Below the pieces are notes generated by a model. It searched no databases. It saw only the letters and a list, made by a program, of their open reading frames with translations, and was not told the DNA's origin. Shown here one piece after another: positions 46,650 to 55,017 of a DNA stretch of 64,000 nucleotides. The translations under genes were made by a program, and so were the position numbers. The stretch is from Streptomyces sp. BK340 (lineage in GTDB: Bacteria; Actinomycetota; Actinomycetes; Streptomycetales; Streptomycetaceae), in assembly GCF_007827595.1 (NCBI RefSeq), contig NZ_VISR01000004.1, positions 310,001 to 374,000 on the forward strand, read 5' to 3'. The first letter of the stretch is position 1. Each line of letters opens with the position of its first letter.

Positions 46650-47411
46650 TCAGACCTGCTCGGTGGGGCGTACGAGCAGCTCGGCGACGGCCACGTGCCG
46701 GGGGCGGGTGACGATGTAGCCGACGGTGTCGGCGATGTCCTGGCTCTGCAGCCGGTCGATGTCGCCCAGAGCGGCGGTGATGTGCTGCTGGATGACGTCG
46801 GGGTTGTGGGTGCGCAGTTCGGTGTCGACGCTGCCCGGCTCGATGACGGAGACGCGGACGTGCTGGCGTGCCAGTTCCTGGCGCAGGGATTCACTGAAGG
46901 CGCCGACACCGAACTTGGTGGCGCTGTACACGGCGGACATGGCGTAGGCGTTGCGGCCGGCGAGTGAGCCGATGTTGACGATGTCGGCGACCCGGCGCGG
47001 GGCCTCGGCGGCGGCCTTGACCAGGTGGGGGACGGCCGCGTGGGCGGTGTACATCAGGCCCATGAGGTTGATGTCGATCATGCGTCGCCAGTCATTCAGG
47101 TCCGCGCTGGGGGCGGGTCCGAGCAGCATGAGGCCGGCGTTGTTGACCAGCGTGTCCAGACGGCCAAGGTTTTCGACGGTCCGCTCTACCGCTTCCGCGG
47201 CGGCCTGGGCGGTGGTGATGTCGGCGGGCACGACCAGGGCCTTGCCGCCGGCGTCGGAGATTTCCGCGGCGAGGTCGGTGAGCCGGTCCTCACGTCGGCC
47301 CACCAGGGCCACGGAGGCGCCCTCGCGGGCAAGCTCCAGCGCGGTGGCGTGGCCGATACCGCTGGATGCTCCGGTGACCAGGGCGACGGTTCCTTCAAGA
47401 CGACGATTCAT
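46650..47411 (-). CDS. Short-chain dehydrogenase/reductase
   Basis: A 253-residue classical SDR from the ATG at 47409-47411 (AAAGG upstream). The nucleotide-binding TGASSGIG, the NNAG motif, the catalytic Ser in NIGSLAGRNAYAMSAVYSATK with YxxxK, and the PG motif in VIEPGSVDTEL are all present. An Arg after the second strand (GRREDR) suggests NADP(H). It probably reduces a carbonyl compound that is also the inducer of the neighbouring TetR. An upstream ATG at 47438 would add nine residues. Confidence 0.9.
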   Translation of the reverse strand: MNRRLEGTVALVTGASSGIGHATALELAREGASVALVGRREDRLTDLAAEISDAGGKALVVPADITTAQAAAEAVERTVENLGRLDTLVNNAGLMLLGPAPSADLNDWRRMIDINLMGLMYTAHAAVPHLVKAAAEAPRRVADIVNIGSLAGRNAYAMSAVYSATKFGVGAFSESLRQELARQHVRVSVIEPGSVDTELRTHNPDVIQQHITAALGDIDRLQSQDIADTVGYIVTRPRHVAVAELLVRPTEQV

Positions 47412-47459
47412 GGGTTCAAGCCTTTCGATGAATGACAACGCCGGTGCGAGCCGTACGGG

Positions 47460-47478
47460 ATAGAGGGACGACCCCTAT
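47460..47478. promoter_or_regulatory. Candidate TetR operator between SDR and tetR genes
   Basis: ATAGAGGG-ACGA-CCCCTAT is an imperfect palindrome in the 127-bp divergent spacer, flanked by two direct CCGTACGGG copies (47451 and 47488). Such a position is usual for local TetR control. It is a visual match only. Confidence 0.35.
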
Positions 47479-47538
47479 GGGTGGGGGCCGTACGGGGGTA
47501 GAGGCCGCTCAAGGCAGAGCCGAGGGCACAATGGGGAA

Positions 47539-48147
47539 GTGAGCAGCACTGGGCAGAAGACCACCGACAGCACGCGCCGAGAGACCAGGACTGAGAGAGA
47601 GCTACCGCCTCGCGAACGCCTGGTTCGGGCCGCGTCGCGGCTGTTCTATTACGAGGGCGTCCGCGCGATCGGCGTGGAACGGCTGATTGCCGAGGCCGGC
47701 GTGACGAAGGCGACCTTCTACCGGCACTTCGCCTCCAAGGACGACCTGGTCGTGGCCTATCTGCTGACCAAGGACGCCTACTACCGTGAGGTGGCCGAAC
47801 CGCTGGCCGCCGGGCACCCGCCCGCGGAAGCGATCGACCTGATCTTCGAGGCCATCGCCGAGCACGCCCGCGAGCGCGGCTTCCGCGGATCGCCGTTCAT
47901 GAACGCGGCCGCCGAGTACCCGGACGCCGACCATCCTGTCCGTGACCTGGTGACGTCCCATCGGGACTGGATCCGCACCCTCTTCCAGGATCTGCTCACC
48001 CGGCTCGGCCACGCCGATGCGGAGTCGGCCGCCGGTGCGCTGCTGATGCTGTACGACGGTGCGATGGCTGCCGGCTACCTGGACGACTCGACGGCCGCCC
48101 ACAAGACCTTGCTGAACGCGGTCCGGCTCATCCGATCGGACGGCTGA
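47539..48147 (+). CDS. TetR-family transcriptional repressor
   Basis: A 202-residue regulator from the GTG at 47539. The N-terminal helix-turn-helix is complete, with AASRLFYYEGVRAIGVERL and IAEAGVTKATFYRHFASKDD (residues about 30-70). The C-terminal ligand domain is helical (FEAIAEHARERGFRGSPFMN), resembling the TetR_C group that senses small aromatic or carbonyl compounds. It is divergent from the SDR-DUF4345-PPOX operon and most likely represses it and itself. Confidence 0.9.
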   Translation: MSSTGQKTTDSTRRETRTERELPPRERLVRAASRLFYYEGVRAIGVERLIAEAGVTKATFYRHFASKDDLVVAYLLTKDAYYREVAEPLAAGHPPAEAIDLIFEAIAEHARERGFRGSPFMNAAAEYPDADHPVRDLVTSHRDWIRTLFQDLLTRLGHADAESAAGALLMLYDGAMAAGYLDDSTAAHKTLLNAVRLIRSDG

Positions 48148-48186
48148 TCCCAGCAGGGCCGCGCGGAGCAGTGGCCCTCTGCGGGG

Positions 48187-48203
48187 CCCCGGCCAGGCCG
48201 GGG
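48187..48203 (+). terminator. Short GC hairpin after tetR
   Basis: CCCCGGC at 48187-48193 and GCCGGGG at 48197-48203 pair around CAG. A T-run lies about 20 nt downstream (near 48224), so termination is possible but not classic. Confidence 0.45.
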
Positions 48204-48698
48204 CGCGGGGTGCTTTCATAGAACTTTTTTGATCTCTCTTCGACGTGCGCCGGGGCCCACCAGCAGTTCTCTGCATGGAGGCAGTCCCAGCCGGAAGGCC
48301 GAGAGGCCATTCCCATGAGAGGTAGGAAGACCGGTCGTTCTCCCTTTCGACAGTAGCCCCCTCGGCGTTCGCGCGCCACTGGTCGGCCTCATTTGTGGCT
48401 TCCCTCACCGGTCCGCAGCCGGCTCACGCTGCTGGCGCAGAGGGCCCTCCATGACGCCGCGGCGCTCGCCGTACGGCAGCGGAGTACAGCAACCACCACA
48501 CCGAAGGTGGCTATCAACGGCCGTCGATGACCTCATGACGGGCGCCATGGACCGCGATGGCCGTCCGGCCGAGAGTTCGGGACGAAGCGGTAGTGGTGTG
48601 CGGGCCAACGCAGGCCTGAGGCGGAGGACTTCGAGGGCACGAACAGCGCCTCGCGATGATGCCCTCAGCAGCCGGGACGGCCGCCTTGCGTTGCTACC
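48204..48698. other. Non-coding or degenerate DNA before repeat copy 2
   Basis: About 495 bp without a supported gene. On the minus strand around 48550-48590 it can encode FVPNSRPDGHRGP, which resembles FVQNYRLDGHCVP encoded at about 54540-54580. Both lie upstream of repeat copies, so the shared unit is longer than the repeat itself. What it encoded is unknown. Confidence 0.4.
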
Positions 48699-48809
48699 TG
48701 CCCTCAGATGGACACGCACATCCAAATCGGCCCGACCGGGAAGAAGCTGCTGCCGCTGACGGTCAAGAACGCTGGGCCGGCGCCTGCTGCGAGCGGTCAC
48801 GCGCACTGA
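48699..48809 (+). pseudogene. Duplicated 3' end of the radical SAM gene (repeat copy 2)
   Basis: The last 36 codons of the radical SAM gene (PQMDTHIQIGPTGKKLLP to the TGA stop) are repeated, with two silent base differences. The rest of the gene is missing, so this is a fragment. Near-identity with the parent shows recent duplication, conversion or insertion. Confidence 0.9.
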
Positions 48810-48810
48810 G

Positions 48811-48996
48811 GTGGGCGAGGCACTCGATCGGGTGGTTGAGGCGCTGGCGGGGGTGAGCGAGGAGGAGGTGGCGGCTGCGCTGGCTGCGGTCGGCGCTTCG
48901 CGTCCTCGCCCGCTGGCGCTGTCGGCGCCCTGTCGGACGCCGTTGCTGGGCCCTGTATCTACCCCGTACGTCGTTTCCGGGGTGGAGTGGGTCTGA
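48811..48996 (+). CDS. Small protein, family copy 2 (61 aa)
   Basis: A 61-residue frame from the GTG at 48811, the same length as copy 1. The first 20 residues are identical (GEALDRVVEALAGVSEEEVA); the rest reads AALAAVGASRPRPLALSAPC and ends VVSGVEWV. The 3' half has diverged from copy 1 (roughly three quarters of bases shared by eye) while keeping frame and length. Function is unknown. Confidence 0.5.
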   Translation: MGEALDRVVEALAGVSEEEVAAALAAVGASRPRPLALSAPCRTPLLGPVSTPYVVSGVEWV

Positions 48997-49606
48997 GAAA
49001 AGCTCGTCGTTGGGCCTGACACCAACCGTGGCGTAGGGTGCCGGACGCGAGCGGTGCCCAGTGGTATGCGGTCAACGAGGCCCACGGCGACGGGACGTCG
49101 AGCGCGGCCCTCTGGATCAAGCAAATCGTCTCGTCGAGTGTGTCGAGGCACAGCTCCACGCGCCGTGCTGCGAGGTCATCCGTGATGAGCTGCAACGCGC
49201 CGGCGGCACTCAGTCCTGCGGAGAAGATCCGATTGATCAAGTCCGACGTGACTGAGTTGATCCACGCTTCGTCCAGCCCGGACGTGGTGGGGATCGGGCC
49301 GTCGTGTCGGGGGCTGGCCGGATAGTCGTCGACAGATGGCTTGCCCGGGCGGCGTGCGATGGCTTCCCCTGCGAGCCGGCCGTACAGTTCCATGATCCGC
49401 AGGTCTCGCTCGCAGGGTCGGCCGGGCTGTGGCATGTGCGTCGAGATGATGCCGATCATCTGCCCTGTGTGGTCGACCAGCGGTGTGGACTGAACCGCGC
49501 GGACACCTGCATTTCTGAAGACCTTCTGGTGGGGTGTGAGAGTCGGGTTGTCGCGAACATCGGCCACGACCGCCTGAACGCCTCGCCAGGCAGCCCGTCC
49601 GCACAC
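48959..49606 (-). pseudogene. Truncated GAF-domain protein
   Basis: A minus frame of 215 codons from a GTG at 49606. Residues about 1-85 match the second half of a GAF domain (VVADVRDNPTLTPHQKVF, VRAVQSTPLVDHTGQMIGII, DLRIMELYGRLAGEAIAR). The next part resembles the helical tail of streptomycete GAF sensors (SDLINRIFSAGLSAAGALQL). The first half of the GAF domain is absent upstream in frame, and the end runs into small-gene copy 2. It is probably a decayed sensor gene. Confidence 0.55.
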
Positions 49607-49773
49607 AGATCACTGCTCAGGCAGGCGCCCGCGGTGGCGACCGGCTCTGCAAGCTCACTCACCGCGCATGGCGTCTGACGACGGTTGCCAGCACCGCCTC
49701 GACAGCCCCCGCCACCTCGGCAGCGCCCCGCTCTGGACCCACCCCGCGGAGAAACTCGACGACGTCGGCGATA

Positions 49774-51309
49774 TCAACCGACTCGGGTGATCGGAGGGCA
49801 GTGCCACCGTGCGTCGGTGACCTCGGGCCTTGGGAGGTACATGCGCAGCGCCACGTACCAGATGCCCTGCTGCGGTGTGGGCAACCAGTTCGACTCCCGA
49901 CCGGGTCCTGGTGAGTCGGGCCGCAGGTAGAGGGTCAAGCCGCCGTCGGCGTCTCTGACCAGCCCCTGGGTGCGGTCTCCGATGGAGTACCGGCCGATGG
50001 GATTCGGGATGAGGTTCCGGCCTTCGTCGTAGGCGGTCAGCGACCAGAAGGCGTCGACCGGCGGCAGTGTCCCCGCCTGGTAGTGCAGTTCGTAGCTGCC
50101 GACGGCCAGCGTTTCACCGACGCCGTCGGTGAAGGCCGCCAGGTAGACGGCTTCCTCGGGATCGTTGATGGCGATGCCCACCAGGGACTGCTCCGCGGCC
50201 CGCCTGAGAAAGTCATCCCCGAGGTGCCCGATCTGCGGGGGAGGGTACCGCCAGCCGTTGATCAACTCGCCCCACTGGCCGCTGAGCAGCTGCTGTTCGA
50301 GCATGGGTACGGCGGTGGTGGCGGCCCTGATCAGGCCTTCCTTCACCGGCTCCGGTTGTGCCTCGACGTCCAGCCCCGGGCCGATGCCGATCTCCGCGAA
50401 CTGCCGTAGCAGGACATCGTGGTGTGGCGGCGGAGGGTTCTCGGCCAGCACCGCGTTGAGCGTCTTCCACGGCCCGAGCGGATCCTTGGCGGGGTCGACC
50501 GGTACCAGTACGTCGCGGCGTTCCGGGAGCGTGGCGCCCTCCCTGCCGAACAGGTGAAGCGGCGTCAACCGGTACTGCTGCTGAAGCGCGTGGACGGCCG
50601 CGAGGTCGTGTTCGCCCTCGACGAGGGTCCGCCCGACCACCAGGACCCACGGGGTGGGGGCGGTCGCCGTGCGGCGCACCCCCTGCGGGAGGTCCCCAGT
50701 CCACTCCGGGCCGATGAGGGCGAAGTCACCGGCCTTCGATCCGGTCGTCCGCATGCCCACGTAGTCGTAGTTGTCGGAGGTGAAGGCGACCAGTTCGAAG
50801 GTGAAGTAGCGGTTGCCCATGTCCGGGTGCGAGAGAATGAGGGGCTCCTCGCGCAGGTCCACCCACGCCCAGGAGTACAGCGTGTCGTTGTTGGGGGAAA
50901 CACCCTCCCGGTCCGAGGCGTCCCAGAGCCTGCTCGCATGCCAGAAGTGGTTGACGGGCGCGTAGGGCGTCGTTCCCGTCTCGGGCTTCTGGGTCACCCA
51001 GCGGTGGCGGAGCACGGCGTTGTGGATGTAAGGGAAGCCGTAGACGAACGCCTGTTCCCCCAGTGTGTACGCGTACTCGCGGCGCCAGTCGTCCAGCCGG
51101 CCGGTCAGCGTCGGCTTCACCGAGTGCCATGCCACAGGTACGGCCCGCGTCATCTTCCTGGCGCGGTCGATGGTCTCCCCCGGATGACGTACGGCAGCCG
51201 CGGTGGCCTTTCCGGTGGCGGCCGCCGCCTGACCGATGCCGGTCGCCGCCTCGCCGAGACCGTGCCGCAAGCGTTGTATGGGACGGTAGCCGGTTGCTGA
51301 GGATGCCAT
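49774..51309 (-). CDS. DUF1254/DUF1214 domain protein
   Basis: A 511-residue protein from the ATG at 51307-51309 with GAGGAG upstream. An Ala-rich helical N-tail (about 1-75) precedes a DUF1254 domain with AFVYGFPYIHNAVLRHRWVT, VNHFWHASRLWDASDREGVS and NNDTLYSWAWVDL. The DUF1214 domain follows, with PPVDAFWSLTAYDEGRNLIP, RYSIGDRTQGL and SNWLPTPQQGIWYVALRMYL. Function is not established for the family; such proteins are often exported, but no clear signal peptide is seen here. The last about 24 codons are repeated in a fragment at 53811. Divergent from an MFS gene. Confidence 0.85.
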   Translation of the reverse strand: MASSATGYRPIQRLRHGLGEAATGIGQAAAATGKATAAAVRHPGETIDRARKMTRAVPVAWHSVKPTLTGRLDDWRREYAYTLGEQAFVYGFPYIHNAVLRHRWVTQKPETGTTPYAPVNHFWHASRLWDASDREGVSPNNDTLYSWAWVDLREEPLILSHPDMGNRYFTFELVAFTSDNYDYVGMRTTGSKAGDFALIGPEWTGDLPQGVRRTATAPTPWVLVVGRTLVEGEHDLAAVHALQQQYRLTPLHLFGREGATLPERRDVLVPVDPAKDPLGPWKTLNAVLAENPPPPHHDVLLRQFAEIGIGPGLDVEAQPEPVKEGLIRAATTAVPMLEQQLLSGQWGELINGWRYPPPQIGHLGDDFLRRAAEQSLVGIAINDPEEAVYLAAFTDGVGETLAVGSYELHYQAGTLPPVDAFWSLTAYDEGRNLIPNPIGRYSIGDRTQGLVRDADGGLTLYLRPDSPGPGRESNWLPTPQQGIWYVALRMYLPRPEVTDARWHCPPITRVG

Positions 51310-51963
51310 CACCGCACTCCTCTCGTATGGCTGGACAGCACGGCTTGTGGCCACCACGCGAACTGAGGAAGACCTTCGACGACATGTTCCGGCTCTCCCG
51401 GTGCACGCCAAAGGGCGGCGTTCTGCGCCATGCTCTATGTGTTACCGGGCCGAGTGTTCCAACGCACCTGCTTCCTCGAGTAGATCACCGCGTCCGCACC
51501 CCGGCAACCGGGTCCGGCAGGTCATGGCGCACGATCCCCTGGTCCCCGTTCGAGGGCGGCGAGGAGCGGGATCGTTTCGTCGTCAACTGCACCGTTCGCC
51601 GCGGATGCTCCCCCTCCCCGGCACGACCAGCGTCCAGCACCTTCTCAAGCGCCACCGGGCTGTGGCCCCCAGATGCGACTGTGAGGATGTTGGGGTGCCG
51701 CCTTGGGTGGTGGTCTGGCCCGCGATACGACTGGAGGGGAGCGTCCGGGTGCTCTTCGAGTCGGCCGGACACCGCTTCCGCCTGTGTCTGGACGAGGGAT
51801 GACCGACTGGATCGCGCATCATTCGATCCACAACTCTTGACAATGACCCGATCGGGAGGGGCTCGCTGCTGTCTTTCCGTGCATGTCGGCCCAGGGAACC
51901 CGACGGTGCGCAATGGCCGGGTTAGTGTCAACCGATATGCGCCGAAGCACGGGAGTCTCTACG
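51310..51963. other. Divergent intergenic region, DUF1254 gene / MFS gene
   Basis: About 654 bp with no gene I can support. A plus frame ends near 51802 with RLEGSVRVLFESAGHRFRLC, which looks coding but has no recognisable family and an unconvincing start. It could be decayed. The promoters of both neighbours must lie here. Confidence 0.45.
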
Positions 51964-53499
51964 GTGTCATCCGCTGAGTCAGCTACCAACTCGACGCCCC
52001 TGCGGATCATCCTCGCTCTCGCTCTCGCTTTCACCGTCACCGTCGTCGATCCGCTGGTTCTCGGCCTGAATCTGCCGGAGGTGAACCGGGCCCTCCATGT
52101 GCCACCGCAAGCCGTGGGGTTGCTCGGCGGGGCAGCGACGCTGGTGATGGCCACCTCCGTTCTCGCCGCGGGCAGGCTCGGGGACTCCATCGGTCTCAAG
52201 CGGCTGCTGATGCTGGGACTGGTCATCGTCACGATCGCCGACCTGCTCTCCGTCTTCTCGCCCGGCTATGGCTTCCTGCTTGCGATGCGCTTTCTGGCCG
52301 GGCTGGGGATGACCGCGCTGCTGGCAGTGCCGCTGGCCCTGCTGAAGGTGTCCGTGACGCCAGAGAAGCGGCCGATCGCCATCGGTGGCCTGATGGCCGT
52401 TGACGTGATCCTGTGCGGTGTGATCCCCGCGTTCACGGGCTGGGCGGTGGCGGTCGTCGGCTGGCGCTTCCTGTTCCTGATCGCCCCGCTGCTGTGCTTG
52501 GTGTCGTTGTGGTTGACGTCCCGGTACGTCCCGGAGTCACCCGTCCAGCCGGGCCATCGCCTCGACGTGGTGGGTGTCACCCTGATCGGGGCGACTCTTC
52601 TGGCCCTCGTCGTCGGCCTCGCCGCGGCGCAGAACGGCATTCTCCGGGCCGAGACATGGGTGCCGTTGGTGATCAGCCCGGTCCTTGCCGCGCTCTTCGT
52701 GCTTCATGCACGCCGCACTCCGGAACCCGCCGTGGACCTGACACTGTTCCGTAGCGCACCGTTCAAGGTGGCCTTGGCGGCGACCCTCACGCTGAATTTC
52801 CTGATCGCGGGGCTCGGCATCGTCCTTGGGCAGTTCGGCAGCGTTGTGCTATCGCTCTCGCCCGAGTCCGTCGGTCTGCTGTACCTGCCCGGTACATTGC
52901 TGATTGCCGGTACCGTGATCCTGGCCGGAAGCCTGATCGGGAAGTGCACTCCGCGACCGGTGATGATCACCGGTCTGGTGGTGATGGCGGCAAGTGGACT
53001 GCTGCTGGCGGGTACAGCGGGCCCCGCGATGGCGCTGTGGCTGCTCGTGCCGACCACATGGCTGTGCAACCTGGGGGCGGTGGTCACTTCCGCATCGGTG
53101 TCCGAGACGGTCCTTTCCCAGGCGCCGCCCGGGCACTCCGGCGCGGTGGCCTCCGTCCAAATGGCCTTCGCGATGACCGGCGCCGCTTTCGGGCCCACCG
53201 TCTACGTTCTGCTTCTCAATCTCTTCTTCCGGCGGCAGTGGCTAATGGACGCGAAGTCACGCGGGCTGTCGGTGGCCCGGGCCGGACGGGCCGTGGATGC
53301 TGTGCGCAGCGGATTGGCGCAGACTCCGGGCAGCAGCGTGTACGACTCCAACCTGCTCCGTCAGGCCTCAGGACTGGACCTCGGGCTGGACTTCGCCGAC
53401 GGTCTACGGCTCACCATGCTGACCGTCAGCATCCTGCCGCTCGTGGTGGCGGTGCTGGCCTTCCTGCTGATGCCTCGCCGAAAGGAGCCCACGGTTTAG
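51964..53499 (+). CDS. MFS transporter, 14-helix DHA2-type drug exporter
   Basis: An integral membrane protein of 511 residues from the GTG at 51964, chosen for GGGAG eight bases upstream. Upstream in-frame starts at 51937, 51913 and 51883 lack ribosome sites. About 14 helices are seen. The TM1 region is ILALALAFTVTVVDPLVLGL, motif A is AAGRLGDSIGLKRLL, and the middle helices include GVIPAFTGWAVAVVGWRFLFL with the family motif C-like G-x-W-R-F-LF block. It likely exports a hydrophobic compound by proton antiport. Divergent from the DUF1254 gene. No adjacent regulator. Confidence 0.87.
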   Translation: MSSAESATNSTPLRIILALALAFTVTVVDPLVLGLNLPEVNRALHVPPQAVGLLGGAATLVMATSVLAAGRLGDSIGLKRLLMLGLVIVTIADLLSVFSPGYGFLLAMRFLAGLGMTALLAVPLALLKVSVTPEKRPIAIGGLMAVDVILCGVIPAFTGWAVAVVGWRFLFLIAPLLCLVSLWLTSRYVPESPVQPGHRLDVVGVTLIGATLLALVVGLAAAQNGILRAETWVPLVISPVLAALFVLHARRTPEPAVDLTLFRSAPFKVALAATLTLNFLIAGLGIVLGQFGSVVLSLSPESVGLLYLPGTLLIAGTVILAGSLIGKCTPRPVMITGLVVMAASGLLLAGTAGPAMALWLLVPTTWLCNLGAVVTSASVSETVLSQAPPGHSGAVASVQMAFAMTGAAFGPTVYVLLLNLFFRRQWLMDAKSRGLSVARAGRAVDAVRSGLAQTPGSSVYDSNLLRQASGLDLGLDFADGLRLTMLTVSILPLVVAVLAFLLMPRRKEPTV

Positions 53500-53562
53500 G
53501 GCGTGCCCAGCGCAGGTGCCGAGCCCGTCGCCGACCGCGCCGTAACGGCTCGGCGCTGCCGT

Positions 53563-53964
53563 ATGGTCACGCGCTCTGACGTGAGTGAGGTACTCCACCA
53601 GTTGGCCGAGGTGCGGGTGGGGATGGGTGAGGGTAAGGCGGCGGCTGCGCTGACTGCGATCCAGGCGCCGCCGCCCGGACCTGCGGCGCTGATCGAAGCC
53701 CCGAAGTTCACGGTCGGCTCGGCAGATGGACCGGAGCGGTGTCGTGCGCTGTCCTTGCAGTTTTGGGCTGGACTCAACTGGGGGATTCGTCCGCAGCGAC
53801 GTCGGCGATATCAACCGACGCGGGTGATCGGAGGGGAGTGCCACTGTGCGTCGATGACCTCGGGCTTTGGGAGGTACATGCGCGAGACGTTGACGGCGTC
53901 GGTGGTGTCGACACCGAAGCCCACGGTGCGTTGGCCACACTCTCGTAGAACGTTGAAGATCTGA
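53563..53964 (+). pseudogene. Small protein, distant family copy, reading into foreign sequence
   Basis: From an ATG at 53563 the first about 45 residues (VTRSDVSEVLHQLAEVRVGM, then AAAALTAIQAPPPGP) align with copies 1 and 2 read from VTRTEVGEALDRV. Shared positions include VTR, V, E, L, E, AAAL and the Pro-rich end. After residue about 80 the frame crosses the antisense of a DUF1214 relic, so the C-terminal half is not genuine. It is best seen as a truncated family member. Confidence 0.4.
53811..53885 (-). pseudogene. C-terminal relic of a DUF1214 protein
   Basis: The minus strand encodes SRMYLPKPEVIDAQWHSPPI, then TRVG and a stop. This matches the end of the complete protein at 49774 (MYLPRPEVTDARWHCPPITR). 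DNA identity extends past the stop, from about 53798 (GACGTCGGCGATATCAACCG) to 53882, about 90 percent by eye. Upstream sequence no longer encodes a DUF1254 domain, although a frame runs on to 54035. It is a fragment of a second copy. Confidence 0.65.
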
Positions 53965-53982
53965 GCAGCGCGTCCGACTCCC

Positions 53983-54599
53983 GTGGCTGGAGCGACACGG
54001 TGTGGAGCGGGGCGGCGTCCTTCCCGGACGCGCACACGTCGGCGCTGCGGCCGGGGGCTGCAGGACCTCTACTGGCTCCACTCGGTCGATCAGCTGTGGA
54101 CCCTCACCGAGCACGCGGGCGAGGGCAACCGGGTTCTCTACGGGGTGATCAGGCCGACCTGCCCCAAGTGAGCCCTCTGCCGCGAAGAGGCCGAGGCGGG
54201 AGGTGACGCGCCTCCCGACCGTCGGTCGCACAGTGAGCGAGGCCCAGGTCTTCGCCCTGGGCCTCGCTCTGCACCGAGTCGCTTCCGGTGATCAGGCTCC
54301 CCGCCGGGCCGCATGCATGCGTCCTCCGGCGAGATGCGCTGGGCTTTGATCAGCACCTGGCGCGTAGAGCCACACTCCGTGACACCCCAGTCCCGACAGG
54401 GATCAGCGTTGGTGGAATCCAACACGGTTCCCGCCTTCGGCTGGAGAATCAAGGGCTGTCCGCGCAATCGTGCCAGGCCGAGGCCGCAGCCACCCCTGAT
54501 CACAAAGGCCGCCGAAGAATCTGCGGTCGACGCCCTGGAACGCAATGGCCGTCCAAACGGTAGTTCTGGACAAAGAGGTCTGAGCAGGCCGGCCCCGAC
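53983..54599. other. Mosaic of short unidentified coding-like fragments
   Basis: About 600 bp. A plus frame ends at 54171 with DLYWLHSVDQLWTLTEHAGE and then RVLYGVIRPTC; it has no known family. GAGGCCCAGGTCTTC / GCCCTGGGCCTCGCTC at about 54238-54265 is a hairpin. On the minus strand near 54540-54580 FVQNYRLDGHCVP resembles the sequence before repeat copy 2. I cannot assign genes. Confidence 0.35.
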
Positions 54600-54704
54600 T
54601 CAAGAACGCTGGGCCGGCGCCTGCTGCGAGCGGTCACGCGCACTGAGGGGGGCCAGGCGCTCGATCGGGTGGTTGAGATCGTTTCCGAGGTGGAGTGGGT
54701 CTGA
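54600..54704 (+). pseudogene. Repeat copy 3: radical SAM tail and internally deleted small gene
   Basis: TCAAGAACGCTGGGCCGGCG starts 48 bp nearly identical to the end of the radical SAM gene and its stop. The small-gene frame then reads GQALDRVVE and jumps straight to IVSEVEWV and a TGA at 54702-54704. About 100 bp present in copies 1 and 2 are missing, so this copy lacks the middle. The downstream TAAGCGCG and hairpin also resemble those after copy 1. Confidence 0.8.
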
Positions 54705-54742
54705 GGGCCCGTTCCAGGATTAAGCGCGACCGAATAGGCCTC

Positions 54743-54771
54743 GAGTCCCTTTCCTGACTGGGAGGGGGCTC
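54743..54771. terminator. Degenerate repeat hairpin, copy 2
   Basis: GAGTCCCTTTCC and GGGAGGGGGCTC pair with a few mismatches, followed by GTTGGTGTGCGGTGG. It is a worn version of the hairpin after small-gene copy 1. Confidence 0.45.
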
Positions 54772-55017
54772 GTTGGTGTGCGGTGGCGTGTGAGTCCAGG
54801 GGTACGTCGTGGCCGACCCGGTCGCTCAGCGCGGTTGTCTCTGGGCCATGCCGGTCATTGTCTCCGGCCGTTCGGGGGCGTGCGGGCTCTCCTCCGGTGC
54901 TCGGTCCGCCCCGAGGGGGAGGTCTCTGCGAGCGTGGGCGCTTGGGCCGCCCGGCAGGAGAACGACAGCGAGGCGGGGCCGCCGGGCGTGTCCCGGCACA
55001 TGGACGGGAGATGACAG

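Noticed and set aside
53503..53964. A complete 153-residue protein
   Set aside because: The C-terminal half is antisense to a DUF1214 relic; only the N-terminal about 45 residues show relation to the local small-protein family.
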